A stretch of DNA of 64,000 bases from Lachnospiraceae bacterium AM48-27BH (GTDB lineage Bacteria; Bacillota; Clostridia; Lachnospirales; Lachnospiraceae). This document shows positions 52,041 through 62,267 of the stretch, piece by piece. The DNA is taken from positions 1 to 64,000 of the forward strand of contig QUFC01000008.1 in NCBI GenBank assembly GCA_003478355.1, in the 5' to 3' direction. The notes below the pieces were generated by a model. The model saw only the letters and a list, made by a program, of their open reading frames with translations, had not been told where the DNA came from and did no database searches. Position 1 is the first letter of the stretch; each line of letters begins with the position of its first letter. A program made the position numbers and the translations under genes.

Positions 52041-53165
52041 TTACCATTCGTTACTATATCTGCGTTGCAATCCAACATTCAACACGACTCCGATACCGAT
52101 ATACAGACTCAGCAGAGAACTGACTCCGTAACTGACAAATGGAAGCGGCAAGCCTGTGTTCGGAAATATCGCGGTTGCTACTGCAATATTGGCAAAGCTC
52201 TGGAAAGCCAGAAGTGTTGCCATGCCTGTACAAATCAGTCTTCCAGAAAGATCCTTGGCCCGATACGCCATCATCAGGCATTCATAAACCAAAAGAAGAA
52301 ACAGGGCGATCACGATCATCGCGCCGACAAATCCCATCTCTTCTCCGATTATCGCAAAAATAAAATCCGTCTGTTCCTCCGACAGAAAATTACCATTCTT
52401 GACAGAGGCGATCTCTGTATTGTTTAGACCTTTGCCCCAGAGCTGTCCGGAGCCAATGGCCATAATGGAATTCTCCTGCTGCCAGTAAGCAGCGGAATAC
52501 TCCTTTGGGTTGATCCAGGCTAAAATTCGTGTTGCCTGATATCCCCTCAAAAATGGAATCATCTCATACTGGAGCATGTATACAAACACCGCTCCAAGGG
52601 GAAACAGCACTGCCAGAACTCCTAAAATCCACTTGTAACTGACACCGGAACAAAATACAACCGACGCAATGATCACCGTAGTAACCAGAGTTGTGGAAAG
52701 GTTCGGCTGCTCCAAAATCATAAAGGCAGGAAGCGCAAACAGTGCAGCTCCAACTGCCAGGGTAATGGGCTGATTGACCTTTTCCTGATATCTTTGAAAA
52801 TACCAGGAAAAGAACAGAATCAGTCCGATTTTTACAAATTCTGCTGGCTGAATCGCTCCGATCACTGGAAGGATCAGCCATCTGGTCGCTCCGCCGGCAG
52901 TCCGTCCCATAAGAAGTACTGCAGCCAGAAACACCACGCAGGCTCCATAAATCAAAACATGTAAGGAAAGGAGCCTGGTATAATCGACCAGGGAAAGACA
53001 GATCGCAAGGATCAGTCCTAAAATAATACCAAAAATCTGTTTTGCGATCATGGAACGGTCCTGGTTTGTCGCGCTCCAGATTGCCATAACTCCGATCCCA
53101 CTAAGCAGGATCACATAGATCAGGATCCGGAAATTGTATCTTTTAAAGTTGTAATCAAAAAGCAT
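52041..53165 (-). CDS. rodA: RodA/FtsW SEDS peptidoglycan glycosyltransferase
   Basis: 374 residues with about ten transmembrane segments. IGLILFFSWYFQRYQEKVNQ and KGLNNTEIASVKNGNFLSEE, then DFIFAIIGEEMGFVGA, are SEDS motifs. It polymerises glycan with PBP2, whose gene lies downstream (55006-57890). Located after minE, as in the classic Clostridial min-rod order. Confidence 0.92.
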   Translation of the reverse strand: MLFDYNFKRYNFRILIYVILLSGIGVMAIWSATNQDRSMIAKQIFGIILGLILAICLSLVDYTRLLSLHVLIYGACVVFLAAVLLMGRTAGGATRWLILPVIGAIQPAEFVKIGLILFFSWYFQRYQEKVNQPITLAVGAALFALPAFMILEQPNLSTTLVTTVIIASVVFCSGVSYKWILGVLAVLFPLGAVFVYMLQYEMIPFLRGYQATRILAWINPKEYSAAYWQQENSIMAIGSGQLWGKGLNNTEIASVKNGNFLSEEQTDFIFAIIGEEMGFVGAMIVIALFLLLVYECLMMAYRAKDLSGRLICTGMATLLAFQSFANIAVATAIFPNTGLPLPFVSYGVSSLLSLYIGIGVVLNVGLQRRYSNEW

Positions 53166-53167
53166 TG

Positions 53168-53446
53168 TTAAAAAAATCCCTTCAATCTCATGCTGTGTAC
53201 TGGTAACTTTGCGTAAAGGGTTGTTGTATATCGTTCTGAGGAGGTGTCCTCCTGATGTTTTACGGCAATCTCCATCCTTGCTGCATCCACATCCATGTAC
53301 TTTGACAAAGCAGCACAGATATCACGCCGGATCATCTCGATCAGTTCCGGTGAACAGTCTGCTTTATCTGCTACAAGCAGTAATTTCAGCCGCCGGATGG
53401 CGATCTCCCCGGACCGTTTCATAGGTACACCTGGTTCTCGCTTCAT
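53168..53446 (-). CDS. minE: cell division topological specificity factor MinE
   Basis: 92 residues from ATG 53446; AGGAGG lies just upstream, and the frame extends six codons earlier. AIRRLKLLLVADKADCSPEL is the MinD-binding helix/strand; the rest is the dimerising MinE core. It drives MinD release. Confidence 0.9.
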   Translation of the reverse strand: MKREPGVPMKRSGEIAIRRLKLLLVADKADCSPELIEMIRRDICAALSKYMDVDAARMEIAVKHQEDTSSERYTTTLYAKLPVHSMRLKGFF

Positions 53447-53456
53447 GGCCGCCCTC

Positions 53457-54246
53457 CTATGCACGCTTTAAAAGTCCTGAAAGCCGTGCAAAAAAAGTCC
53501 GGTTCTGCCGCGGTGCATACATAGGGATCTCCTCTCCCATGATCCGCCTGCTGATGTCCAGATATGCTTGTCCGGATGGCGTATTCGTACCTGCCAGAGG
53601 TTCTCCCTGGTTGGTAGAATCACGATCGCCTCATCATCTGGTATCGTTCCCATAAGAGGGATTGCTAAAATATCCATCACATCATCCACAGACATCATAT
53701 CGCCTCTTCGGACCATATCCATACGGACACGGTTAACGATCAGCTGGATATCCCTTATCTCCTGGTTCTCCAACAATCCGATGATCCGGTCTGCATCACG
53801 GATGGCTGATACCTCCGGTGTGGTCACAACCAGCGCCCGGTCTGCTCCTGCAATGGCATTCTTAAATCCCTGCTCGATTCCGGCCGGACAGTCTAACAGA
53901 ATGTAGTCAAACTCATCCCGCAGATCATCGATCAGTTTTATCATCTGTTCAGGATTTACTGCTGATTTATCTCTCGTCTGTGCAGACGGAAGTAAAGAAA
54001 GGTTTGGATATCTTTTGTCTCTGATCAGGCCTGCTTCATCCTGCAGTTTCCCTCGACCACATCTACCAGATTATATACGATCCGGTTCTCCAGTCCCATG
54101 ACCACATCCAGATTCCGAAGCCCGATGTCCGTATCGATCATCACAACTCTTCTACCTAATATAGCCAGTCCTGTTCCAATGTTTGCCGAGGTTGTGGTTT
54201 TGCCCACCCCGCCTTTTCCGGAGGTAATCACAATGACTTCACTCAT
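53457..54246 (-). pseudogene. minD: septum-site ATPase MinD, two frameshifts
   Basis: The gene is complete in content but read in three frames: codons for [20 protein letters not shown] (deviant Walker A) to GNCRMKQA, then [15 protein letters not shown] through PDDEAIVI, then STNQGEPLAGTNTPSG to FFARLSGLLKRA and a stop at 53457. Restoring one C near 54030 and one T near 53625 gives a 263-residue MinD, with the amphipathic C-terminal membrane helix. Total length 790 bp is two short of 792. Both are deletions in short runs and probably sequencing errors. Confidence 0.9.
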
Positions 54247-54315
54247 AGTTCCATCCTCCTGCAATAAATTCTTACCAACAAATATTTTACTCTATATTTT
54301 CTAATATTTCCAGTA

Positions 54316-54981
54316 TTAATTATATTTAAATAGGTCAAATATATTTTTTTTAGTATTTTTCACACAGATGCCTTGATTCTCCACATAAGCAATAGATGGT
54401 CCCTTGCCTAAACGTTTTCCCTTTTCCGGGTAAACCGCCTGTACTTCACTGATCTTCAGCTGCTGGGGAGCCATATCCAGGGCAACGATCACTGTCTTTT
54501 CGTTGCCGGAGGCGCCTGCAGTCACACTGCCATGCAGATCTCCGAGGATCACCACGTTCCCCCTGGAAATGATCCTTGCGCCTTTTTCCACATCACCGAT
54601 CACTACAAGACTGGTCTCTGTTTCCAGTAATTCCCCTGCTTTTAAATTACCGCGAAAAAACTGACCAGTGTTGGAAGACAGCTCCATCAGACGGTTTTTC
54701 AGTGCTCTTTCACACCGGCGGATCCGGTTTATATCCTGATCTACCAGGCATAAAATCTCGATCTGGGAATGCTCTGTGATCACATTAACGATCTCAAATT
54801 CCTGTTCTGGGGTCAGGGGGCGCCCCGCCAAAGTCAGCGTCATCTGTACAGATCCCCAGAATCTGGCGCTCTCTTCAAACTTGGCGGCAATGTCCAGAAG
54901 CAGCGTCTCATACGCTGCTTCCGGATCCAGGATTACCGTCATACCAGATTTATTTCCTTTAATGACTACGGTGTTTTTCAT
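54316..54981 (-). CDS. minC: septum site-determining protein MinC
   Basis: 221 residues. The C-terminal beta-helix FRGNLKAGELLETETSLVVI then GDVEKGARIISRGNVVILGD is diagnostic, and its N-domain binds FtsZ. It stops polar Z-rings with MinD. Located between minD and PBP2. Confidence 0.93.
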   Translation of the reverse strand: MKNTVVIKGNKSGMTVILDPEAAYETLLLDIAAKFEESARFWGSVQMTLTLAGRPLTPEQEFEIVNVITEHSQIEILCLVDQDINRIRRCERALKNRLMELSSNTGQFFRGNLKAGELLETETSLVVIGDVEKGARIISRGNVVILGDLHGSVTAGASGNEKTVIVALDMAPQQLKISEVQAVYPEKGKRLGKGPSIAYVENQGICVKNTKKNIFDLFKYN

Positions 54982-55005
54982 GACCGATCACCTTCTTTAA
55001 TTTTT

Positions 55006-57890
55006 TTAATCGCCGATCACGACGTTGCTTGCTCTCAACGCTCCTGCATTCAGGATCTCATCCAGGGATGTATATCCATAATACAGACGGTATACATTTT
55101 TAGCTACTGCCGCAGCGTTAGAGGAAGTATATCCATAAGGGATATTGACCGTCACGCTGATCTCCGGGTTGGTATATGGACCATAAGAAATAAACCACGC
55201 ATGGTTCGCACGGCTGTTCTCCTGTGCAGTACCTGTCTTACCTGCGATCTCTACTTCCAGATCTTTAAAGATATCCTTTGCAGAGCCTTCCGATACTACG
55301 GCCCTCATGCCAGTCTGTACTGCATCCCAGGTACTGTCTGCCACCTCTACCTGACTGGAAAGCTCCGTTTGATGCTCACGGACCATCCTGCCATCAGAAG
55401 TCATCACCTTGTCAACCAGACTTAACTCATAAACATTTCCCCGGTTAGCCAGCGCGGAGACATATCTGGAAAGCTGCACATTGGTGTAGGAGTTGGTACC
55501 CTGTCCCATAGCAGAACGCTCCGGGTCTTCCGTGGTCAGTTTCGGATCATTTTCAGAAATTTCAATACCGGATTTGTGATCCAGACCAAACATGGTCGCA
55601 TATTTCTGGATCGTCCGGATACCCCTGTCCGTCGAATATACACCATTTTCATCTGTGGAAAGCCGATGTGCCATCTCTGCGAAAAAATAGTTACAGGAAT
55701 TCTGGATTCCGCCTGATACCGTCAGATGTCCATGACGTCCCGGATAGATCCAACATTTGATAGACGGGGATACTTCCTCATAAATACCGGTACACTCTAC
55801 GGTTTCTCCTAAGGAGATCACCCCCTCTTCCAGAGCAGCAATCGCTGTAATTGGCTTAAATGTAGAGCCTGGCGCTTTTCTTGCCTGCGTGGCATTGTTG
55901 TAGAGCGGAAGAGACAGGTCATCATTTAACTTACTGTAATAAGCTGCATCTACCGTACCAGAAAGCAAGTTATTGTCATAACTTGGGTAGGTGACCAGTG
56001 CCCGGATCTCTCCCGTATTGACATCTGTCACCGTACATCCTGCCGTACATGGATCCAGAGCCAGCTGGGCCGGTGTCAATTCAATCTTGGAGATCTTATC
56101 GATCATAAATGAATACGCATAATTTTCTCCGTTGCCTGTCAGCAGAGAAACCTGCTGCTCATCAGATGGGAATACCCCCTGGGAATAAAGTGCCAGACAA
56201 AGTTCCCGTCCGGTCACTACTCCCTGATTGATCAGATAACGGTAAATCCTCTTGGTAAATTTCGTGTCATCCTTTAAATGGTCCAGAATATACCGTACAA
56301 TGGCATCGTAGCTGTCATCCGCACTGGAATATCTGCTGGACACCTCCAGCTTCGTCGTATCGATCCAGTTATTGGAAATACCGCTGTAAAGATAATCCCT
56401 GAGACTGATGGTTTCATTTTTCCAGTTCTCCGCTTCCGGGCTGGAGCTGTCAATCTTGTCCCTCTGGATGATCCCAACAGTAGAATCTGACAGGTAACTG
56501 TAAATATACTGCATGTAAGCCTTCTGATCCTCCGGCAGCTCCGCCATGGACGGTGCATTCGGGTTATACAACTGGCTTTCCAGTTCTTTCATGATCTGTT
56601 CTCTGGAAGAAAGAAATTTCTGATGGATCTGCTGTTCGATGGCACCAGCTTCTTCCGATTCCATATGTTTTAAAGAAAGCACGTTGTTATTGATCAGCTG
56701 ATAATACGCATCCTTGATCGGGATCTTCTTCTTACTGGAATCCTGGTTTTCCAGTTCCGTCACATCACGGTTTACCAGACGCTCCGTCAAAATACCAGCC
56801 AGCTGTCTCTCTAACAGATGATAGATTCCTTTCTGGAGATCCGCATCGATGGTCAGATAGACATCATTGCCTGCCACCGGCTCGGTTCCATTTTCATCTT
56901 CTTTCAGTATCCGGCCGCGGCTGTCCACGTACAGATTCTGTACGCCTTTTTTCCCCTGCAGTTCCTGCTCTAAGGCTTCCTCAATACCGATACGCCCTAC
57001 GATATCAGTCACTTCATAATTTTCATCTAATTTTTTCAGTTCCTCCAGCTGGTCAGACTGGACTTTTCCGGTATAGCCGATGATCGGGGCAAAATAAATA
57101 CTGTCATCATAAACACGGATGGTGGATTCTTCAATTCCAACACCTTGAAGCTCTGCCACACTCTCCTCGATCTCCGCCACCGTCTCTTCAGAAACATTGG
57201 TAGCTACTGTTGTGCTCTTATATTTCTGATAGTCCGTCAGAGACATCGTATACCGGATGTTGGCAATGGCTAAGGCCTCTTCATCCGTCAGAACGATCGG
57301 ATTGCCTTTCTCGTCCTTCAGCCGTTTTATGTCATAATGCTTTTCATCCTTCAGCTGTTCAAAAATATCTCTGGCTGAAACATTGGATGGATATTTCCCG
57401 TCCGGATCATCCAGCTTATCTACCGAGGTCAGACCGTAATAATCCCGAGGAAACGTTTCCTCGCTGCTTCTGAAGACGCTGTAAACACCATATCCCCATT
57501 CTGATCAATGGTGATCTCCAGTTTTCCTTCTACCGTCTCTCCATGTTTTTCCAGCACCCGGATCAGATTGAGAAGCATCAGGTTTTTATCCTGGTTTTTC
57601 CGGTATGCACCAGTATCCTGGACGGTTACCGCATAAGCCAGTTCATTGTGCGCCAGCACATTGCCATTACGGTCATAAATATTCCCTCTGGTTCCAGGGG
57701 TATAGACCGTCTGCAAGGTTTTGGACACATACTGGGTCAGATACTGTTCGCCGTTTATGATCTGCATATTGAACAATTTACCGATCAGTCCAAAAAACAT
57801 CAGGGTAAAGATGACTGCCAGGGCAAATACCCTGGAACCTGCGATTTTTTTTACTGTTTCCTGCAGAATTTCTAAAATGTCTCTAAACAA
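55006..57890 (-). pseudogene. mrdA: penicillin-binding protein 2 (class B transpeptidase), one frameshift
   Basis: Frames 57429-57890 (N-terminus, FALAVIFTLMFFGLIGKLFN anchor) and 55006-57246 (transpeptidase) are one gene. Between them the first frame runs into GIITV and stops, while the -1 frame codes RDYYGLTSVDKLDDPDG and leads on in frame. One C lost near 57449 explains it; with it the gene codes about 961 residues. Active-site motifs: GSTFKP, SCNYFF and KTGTAQ. It crosslinks peptidoglycan with RodA. An essential gene here is unlikely to be truly broken. Confidence 0.9.
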
Positions 57891-58419
57891 TGGTCGTATC
57901 TCTCCTATTTTCCATGCGTTTCAGCCACCGGTTGATAAACAGGATCAGGCGGTAGAGAAACAAAGTGGTCACAACAGTAAAAATGATCTCTGGGATCATC
58001 AGTTCTCTTAAATAATACAGAATATTCAGTCTTCCGCGGATCAGAAAACGGAACACATAGATGTACAGATTGTATGCCAGTTCGTTGACCAGGCTTAAGA
58101 TCAGCGGAAGGGTAATATAATCTTCATAATAATATTTGGTACAGATTCCGTTCAGATATCCTACATAAATGTAAAACAACGTGTAAAATCCAAAAGGTCC
58201 GCTGTAAAACAGGTCCAGCAGGATTCCCGCCAGAACACCGTAAAACATACCTGCCTGCTTTCCCTCAATAAAACCAAAGGAAAATGTCAGGATCAGAAGC
58301 AGATTCGGCGTTGCCGTCAGAAATGGCATCAACGGGAACACACAATTCTGGATGGTAAACGCAAGGATCATCAGACATAGATTGATCCCTGCCCGTTTGA
58401 TTCTCATGTTCATGGTCAT
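57883..58419 (-). CDS. mreD: rod shape-determining protein MreD
   Basis: 178 residues, five to six transmembrane segments; TPNLLLILTFSFGFIEGKQA and GILLDLFYSGPFGFYTLFYI are MreD motifs. It overlaps mreC by 4 bp (ATGA) and PBP2 by 8 bp. Confidence 0.9.
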   Translation of the reverse strand: MTMNMRIKRAGINLCLMILAFTIQNCVFPLMPFLTATPNLLLILTFSFGFIEGKQAGMFYGVLAGILLDLFYSGPFGFYTLFYIYVGYLNGICTKYYYEDYITLPLILSLVNELAYNLYIYVFRFLIRGRLNILYYLRELMIPEIIFTVVTTLFLYRLILFINRWLKRMENRRDTTIV

Positions 58420-59261
58420 TGTCCCACCTGATCTCCTGTCTCTTTTACCTGGGTGATGATCAGCACTTCCTGAAGATTACGGAAAGAAACCACCGGAACC
58501 AGATAACCGGAACTGGTAAGCTGATTACTGTCCAGGGTGATGTCGGAAGCGTAGCCAATGAGAATTCCTGGCAAAAACTTGGAACTGATGTTCGAGGTTA
58601 CGATCCGATCCCCTTCTTTTACATCGGCATCCTTCTGGATATTGGTAATACGAAGCCGTCCTTCTTCATAGAGGGTTAAGTCTCCTGCAACGATACAGGT
58701 ATCTCCGGACTGGACAGCCATCGAACTGACACGGCTGGAATCATCGATGATGGAACGGACTGTGGCGTAATGGGCGCCTACATCTGTAACGATACCCACC
58801 AGACCTCCGCCTGCCATCACATTACTGCCCACTTCCACTCCATCTGCTGAACCTTTATCCACACGGAATACCTGAAACCAGTCTCCAGAGTCCTTGGCAA
58901 TGACTCTGGCTGCTGTCTTCTCATACTGCAGATACTCCTGATCCAGGTTGTACAGCTCCCGCAATCTCCGCAGTTCAAACTGATCCGAAACCAGACGATT
59001 GTTCTCCTCCGTTAACTGGGCCACTTCCTCCTGAAGTTTTTTGTTCTCATCCAGGGCAGATTTTAAGCTGGCGTAATCTGTCAGTTCATCATAAATGGTA
59101 ATACCAACCTTATTGACTCCGGACTGGATCGGGATCAGAAAATATCCCACTCCTGTCCTGAGAGGTGCCAGCCACCCATCGGAAAAGGATGTAATTCCGA
59201 TGAGGGCGATACAGAACACTGTCAGTCCGATTAATAAATAACGCGTATATTTTGATTCCAT
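58416..59261 (-). CDS. mreC: rod shape-determining protein MreC
   Basis: 281 residues: N-terminal transmembrane anchor, coiled coil (SALDENKKLQEEVAQLTEEN), then two beta-barrel domains with NVMAGGGLVGIVTDVG and SSRVSSMAVQSGDTC. It links the cytoskeleton to wall synthesis. No mreB gene lies next to it in this window. Confidence 0.93.
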   Translation of the reverse strand: MESKYTRYLLIGLTVFCIALIGITSFSDGWLAPLRTGVGYFLIPIQSGVNKVGITIYDELTDYASLKSALDENKKLQEEVAQLTEENNRLVSDQFELRRLRELYNLDQEYLQYEKTAARVIAKDSGDWFQVFRVDKGSADGVEVGSNVMAGGGLVGIVTDVGAHYATVRSIIDDSSRVSSMAVQSGDTCIVAGDLTLYEEGRLRITNIQKDADVKEGDRIVTSNISSKFLPGILIGYASDITLDSNQLTSSGYLVPVVSFRNLQEVLIITQVKETGDQVGQ

Positions 59262-59264
59262 GTG

Positions 59265-59960
59265 CTATAACATTCCTTCTTTTTTAAAACTGCTGTATGA
59301 CCCGTCTCCAATGACAATGTGATCCAGCAGCTGGATGCCCACCAGTTTTCCCGCCTCCTTCACCCTCTGGGTAATGGAACAGTCCTCCCGGCTGGGTGTC
59401 GGATCACCGCTGGGATGGTTATGTACCATGATCATCCCCACTGCCCGGTATCTCAGTGCTTCAATCAAAATTTCTCTCGGCGATACGATGGAGGCGTTGA
59501 CGGTTCCCTTGGAAATCAGCACATCCCGTATCATTCCCTGTTTATTATCTGTCAGCATCACATGAAGCTGCTCCTGCTCCATGTGGCGCATCTCTTCCAT
59601 ATAGTAATTCACCACTTCTTCCGGGTTCTGGAACCGGGTGATCTCCGACATGACAAATCTTCTGCTGATCCGCCGGGACAATTCCCCGATGCACAGAAGC
59701 TGGATGCCTTTTACATCACCGATCCCCTCCACCTCTTTTAATTCCGGAAGTGTTAAGTGGCATAGTCCCAGGATACCATCCTGGGGATAATTCAGTCTCA
59801 GAATCTGCCGGGCGGTCTCTAAGGAATTGGCCTTCCTGCTGCCGGTCCGTATGATCACGGACAGCAGCTCCTCATCGCTTAAAGCCTCCGGACCCTGTTT
59901 GATACATCTTTCGTATGGCCGGTCATTGACCGGGATCTCTTTCATGGTCTGTTTCTCCAT
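59265..59960 (-). CDS. radC: RadC family JAB-domain protein
   Basis: 231 residues. A helix-hairpin-helix-like N-terminus (LPELKEVEGIGDVKGIQLLC) and the JAB1/MPN metal motif HNHPSGDPTPSREDCSIT. Despite the name, a DNA-repair role is doubtful. Located in the usual place near mreC. Confidence 0.93.
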   Translation of the reverse strand: MEKQTMKEIPVNDRPYERCIKQGPEALSDEELLSVIIRTGSRKANSLETARQILRLNYPQDGILGLCHLTLPELKEVEGIGDVKGIQLLCIGELSRRISRRFVMSEITRFQNPEEVVNYYMEEMRHMEQEQLHVMLTDNKQGMIRDVLISKGTVNASIVSPREILIEALRYRAVGMIMVHNHPSGDPTPSREDCSITQRVKEAGKLVGIQLLDHIVIGDGSYSSFKKEGML

Positions 59961-60006
59961 GTCTGTCCTTTCCCGTAACTCCCCATACGACGAACTCCAG
60001 ACAGGT

Positions 60007-61299
60007 TTATTTTAACATGTCCACCATTCCTGCGTCTACCAGTTTCTGTAAAGACATCAGAATTCCCAGTTTTGCATGATACCAGGTCAGACCTCCCTGG
60101 AAATAAACGGCATATGGAGGTTTGATCGGTCCATCAGCGCTTAACTCAATGGAAGAACCCTGTACAAAAGCACCTGCCGCCATGATAACCGGCGCATCAT
60201 AACCCGGCATATCCCATGGTTCCGGAGCTACATAGCTGTCTACCGGAGCAGCTGCCTGGATACCCTGACAGAATGCGATCACACCTTCTGGTTTTCCGAA
60301 GGTGATCGCCTGGATGATGTCGTGACGGGACTCGGTTCCATTGGGGATCACGTCAAAGCCCAGCTTCTCGTAGATATTGGCTGCGAAGACCGCTCCCTTT
60401 AATGCGCCTGCAACAACTGTCGGAGCCAGGAAAAATCCCTGGTAAAAGGACTGGTTCAGTCCTAAGCTTGCGCCTACTTCTTTACCAAGTCCAGGAGCGC
60501 TTAAACGGTATGCCGCACGCTCGATGCAGTCTTTCCGTCCTACGATATAGCCGCCGATAGGCGCTAAACCACCGCCTGGGTTTTTGATCAGGGAACCGAC
60601 GATCATATCTGCTCCCACATCGGTTGGCTCGATGGTCTCTACGAACTCACCGTAGCAGTTATCTACCATGCAGATCACTTCTGGCTTGATGCTCTTGATA
60701 AAGGAGATCAGTTCCCCGATTCTGGCTACGGAAAGAGTTGGTCTGGTGGCATATCCCTTAGATCTCTGGATCGTTACCAGTTTTGTTTTCTCGTTGATAG
60801 CCTTTCTGATATTTTCAAAATCAAAGGAGCCGTCCGGCAGAAGGTCTACCTGGCGGTAGGACACGCCGTATTCCTTTAAAGAGCCGATGGAATCCCGGAT
60901 TCCGATAACCTCTTCCAGAGTATCGTATGGTTTTCCAACCGGGGAAAGCAGTTCATCTCCTGGTCTTAAGTTAGAAGCTAAAGCAACTGCTAACGCATGG
61001 GTTCCGCAGGTTAACTGTGGACGTACCAGGGCGCTCTCACCATGGAAAGCGCTGGCGTAGACTGCCTCTAAGGTATCTCTTCCAAGGTCATTGTAGCCAT
61101 ATCCGGTGGTTGCCGCAAAATGAATGTCACTGACCCGGTTGTCCTGCATCGCTTTGATGACCTTCATCTGGTTAAATTCTGCCCGCTTGTCGATCTCCTC
61201 AAACCGTTCTTTTAAATGCTCCTCGATCTGAGCGCCAAACTCCAGTACTTTTTTACTAATACCAAGACTCTCGTACATGGTTTCCATTTCTGTATTCAT
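60007..61299 (-). CDS. methionine gamma-lyase/aluminium-resistance family PLP enzyme
   Basis: 430 residues. SLIKNPGGGLAPIGGYI holds the PLP-binding Lys; GYGYNDLGRDTLEAVYASAF and RPQLTCGTHALAVALASNL are signature blocks of the family once called aluminium-resistance proteins. It is related to methionine gamma-lyase; the exact substrate is uncertain. Its start overlaps the miaA stop by 4 bp. Confidence 0.9.
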   Translation of the reverse strand: MNTEMETMYESLGISKKVLEFGAQIEEHLKERFEEIDKRAEFNQMKVIKAMQDNRVSDIHFAATTGYGYNDLGRDTLEAVYASAFHGESALVRPQLTCGTHALAVALASNLRPGDELLSPVGKPYDTLEEVIGIRDSIGSLKEYGVSYRQVDLLPDGSFDFENIRKAINEKTKLVTIQRSKGYATRPTLSVARIGELISFIKSIKPEVICMVDNCYGEFVETIEPTDVGADMIVGSLIKNPGGGLAPIGGYIVGRKDCIERAAYRLSAPGLGKEVGASLGLNQSFYQGFFLAPTVVAGALKGAVFAANIYEKLGFDVIPNGTESRHDIIQAITFGKPEGVIAFCQGIQAAAPVDSYVAPEPWDMPGYDAPVIMAAGAFVQGSSIELSADGPIKPPYAVYFQGGLTWYHAKLGILMSLQKLVDAGMVDMLK

Positions 61300-62252
61300 C
61301 GTATTCCTTCTCCTTCAATTTCATCCAATATATGTTCCAGGACCTTCTTCCTGTCATTCTGGAACTGCTCCAGCTCCAGCCAACGGACGTCCCTCTCTCT
61401 CTTAAACCAGGTGATCTGCCGTTTTGCAAAATGGCGGGTGTCCCGTTTTAAGATGTAAACGGCTTCCTCCAGGGTAATCTCCCCAGACAGGTAATCCAGG
61501 ATTTCTTTGTAACCAAGCCCCTGCATGGACACCATATCCCTGGTACAGCCCATATCTGCCAGATGCTTCACTTCATCCACCAGGCCATGTTCCATCATCC
61601 GATCCACTCTCCGGTCGATCCGCTCATAGAGGGTCTTCCGGTCTGTATCCAGCACGTAATACAGGAACTGGTATGGGGACTGTTTCTCCCGCTCCTGCTC
61701 ATTGTGCAGGGAGATCTTTTTCCCGGTCTGGCGGTAGAACTCAATGGCCCGGATCACCCGTTTCACATTATTCTGATGAATAGCGGCTGCAGACTCCGGG
61801 TCGATCTCCTGTAGCATCTGATGGAGGCAGCCGGCTCCCTGGGTCTGGGCCAATTTCTCCAGTTCCCTGCGGATGGCGGTATCACCGTCATTTTCTGTAA
61901 AATCAATATCATAGAGCAGTGCCTGGATGTAGAACCCGGTTCCTCCCACAATGATAGGAATATGTCCCCGTTCATAGATGCCTGTTAATGCCTCTTTCGC
62001 CAGCTTCTGGAACACCACCACATTAAATTCTTCTTCCGGCTCCAGCACGTCGATCAGATGATGGGGAACTCCATCCATCTCCTCCGGTGTCACCTTGGCA
62101 GAACCGATATCCATGTGGCGGTATACCTGCATGGAATCAGCGCTGATAATCTCACCATTAATGGCTTTAGCCAGCTGAATGGAAAGATCAGTCTTTCCTA
62201 CCGCTGTGGGACCTGTCAGGATGATCATCGGTTTTTTCTTATTTTCACTCAT
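61296..62252 (-). CDS. miaA: tRNA dimethylallyltransferase
   Basis: 318 residues. ILTGPTAVGKTDLSIQLAKA is the P-loop, ISADSMQVYRHMDIGSAKV the family motif, and HHLIDVLEPEEEFNVVVFQK follows. It prenylates A37 of UNN tRNAs. Located between mutL and the PLP enzyme gene, the usual order. Confidence 0.95.
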   Translation of the reverse strand: MSENKKKPMIILTGPTAVGKTDLSIQLAKAINGEIISADSMQVYRHMDIGSAKVTPEEMDGVPHHLIDVLEPEEEFNVVVFQKLAKEALTGIYERGHIPIIVGGTGFYIQALLYDIDFTENDGDTAIRRELEKLAQTQGAGCLHQMLQEIDPESAAAIHQNNVKRVIRAIEFYRQTGKKISLHNEQEREKQSPYQFLYYVLDTDRKTLYERIDRRVDRMMEHGLVDEVKHLADMGCTRDMVSMQGLGYKEILDYLSGEITLEEAVYILKRDTRHFAKRQITWFKRERDVRWLELEQFQNDRKKVLEHILDEIEGEGIR

Positions 62253-62267
62253 ATCTTTATCCTATTT

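Noticed and set aside
58416-59960. Missing mreB between radC and mreC as a deletion
   Set aside because: mreC and radC are intact and close together; many Clostridia keep mreB elsewhere, so no loss can be inferred.
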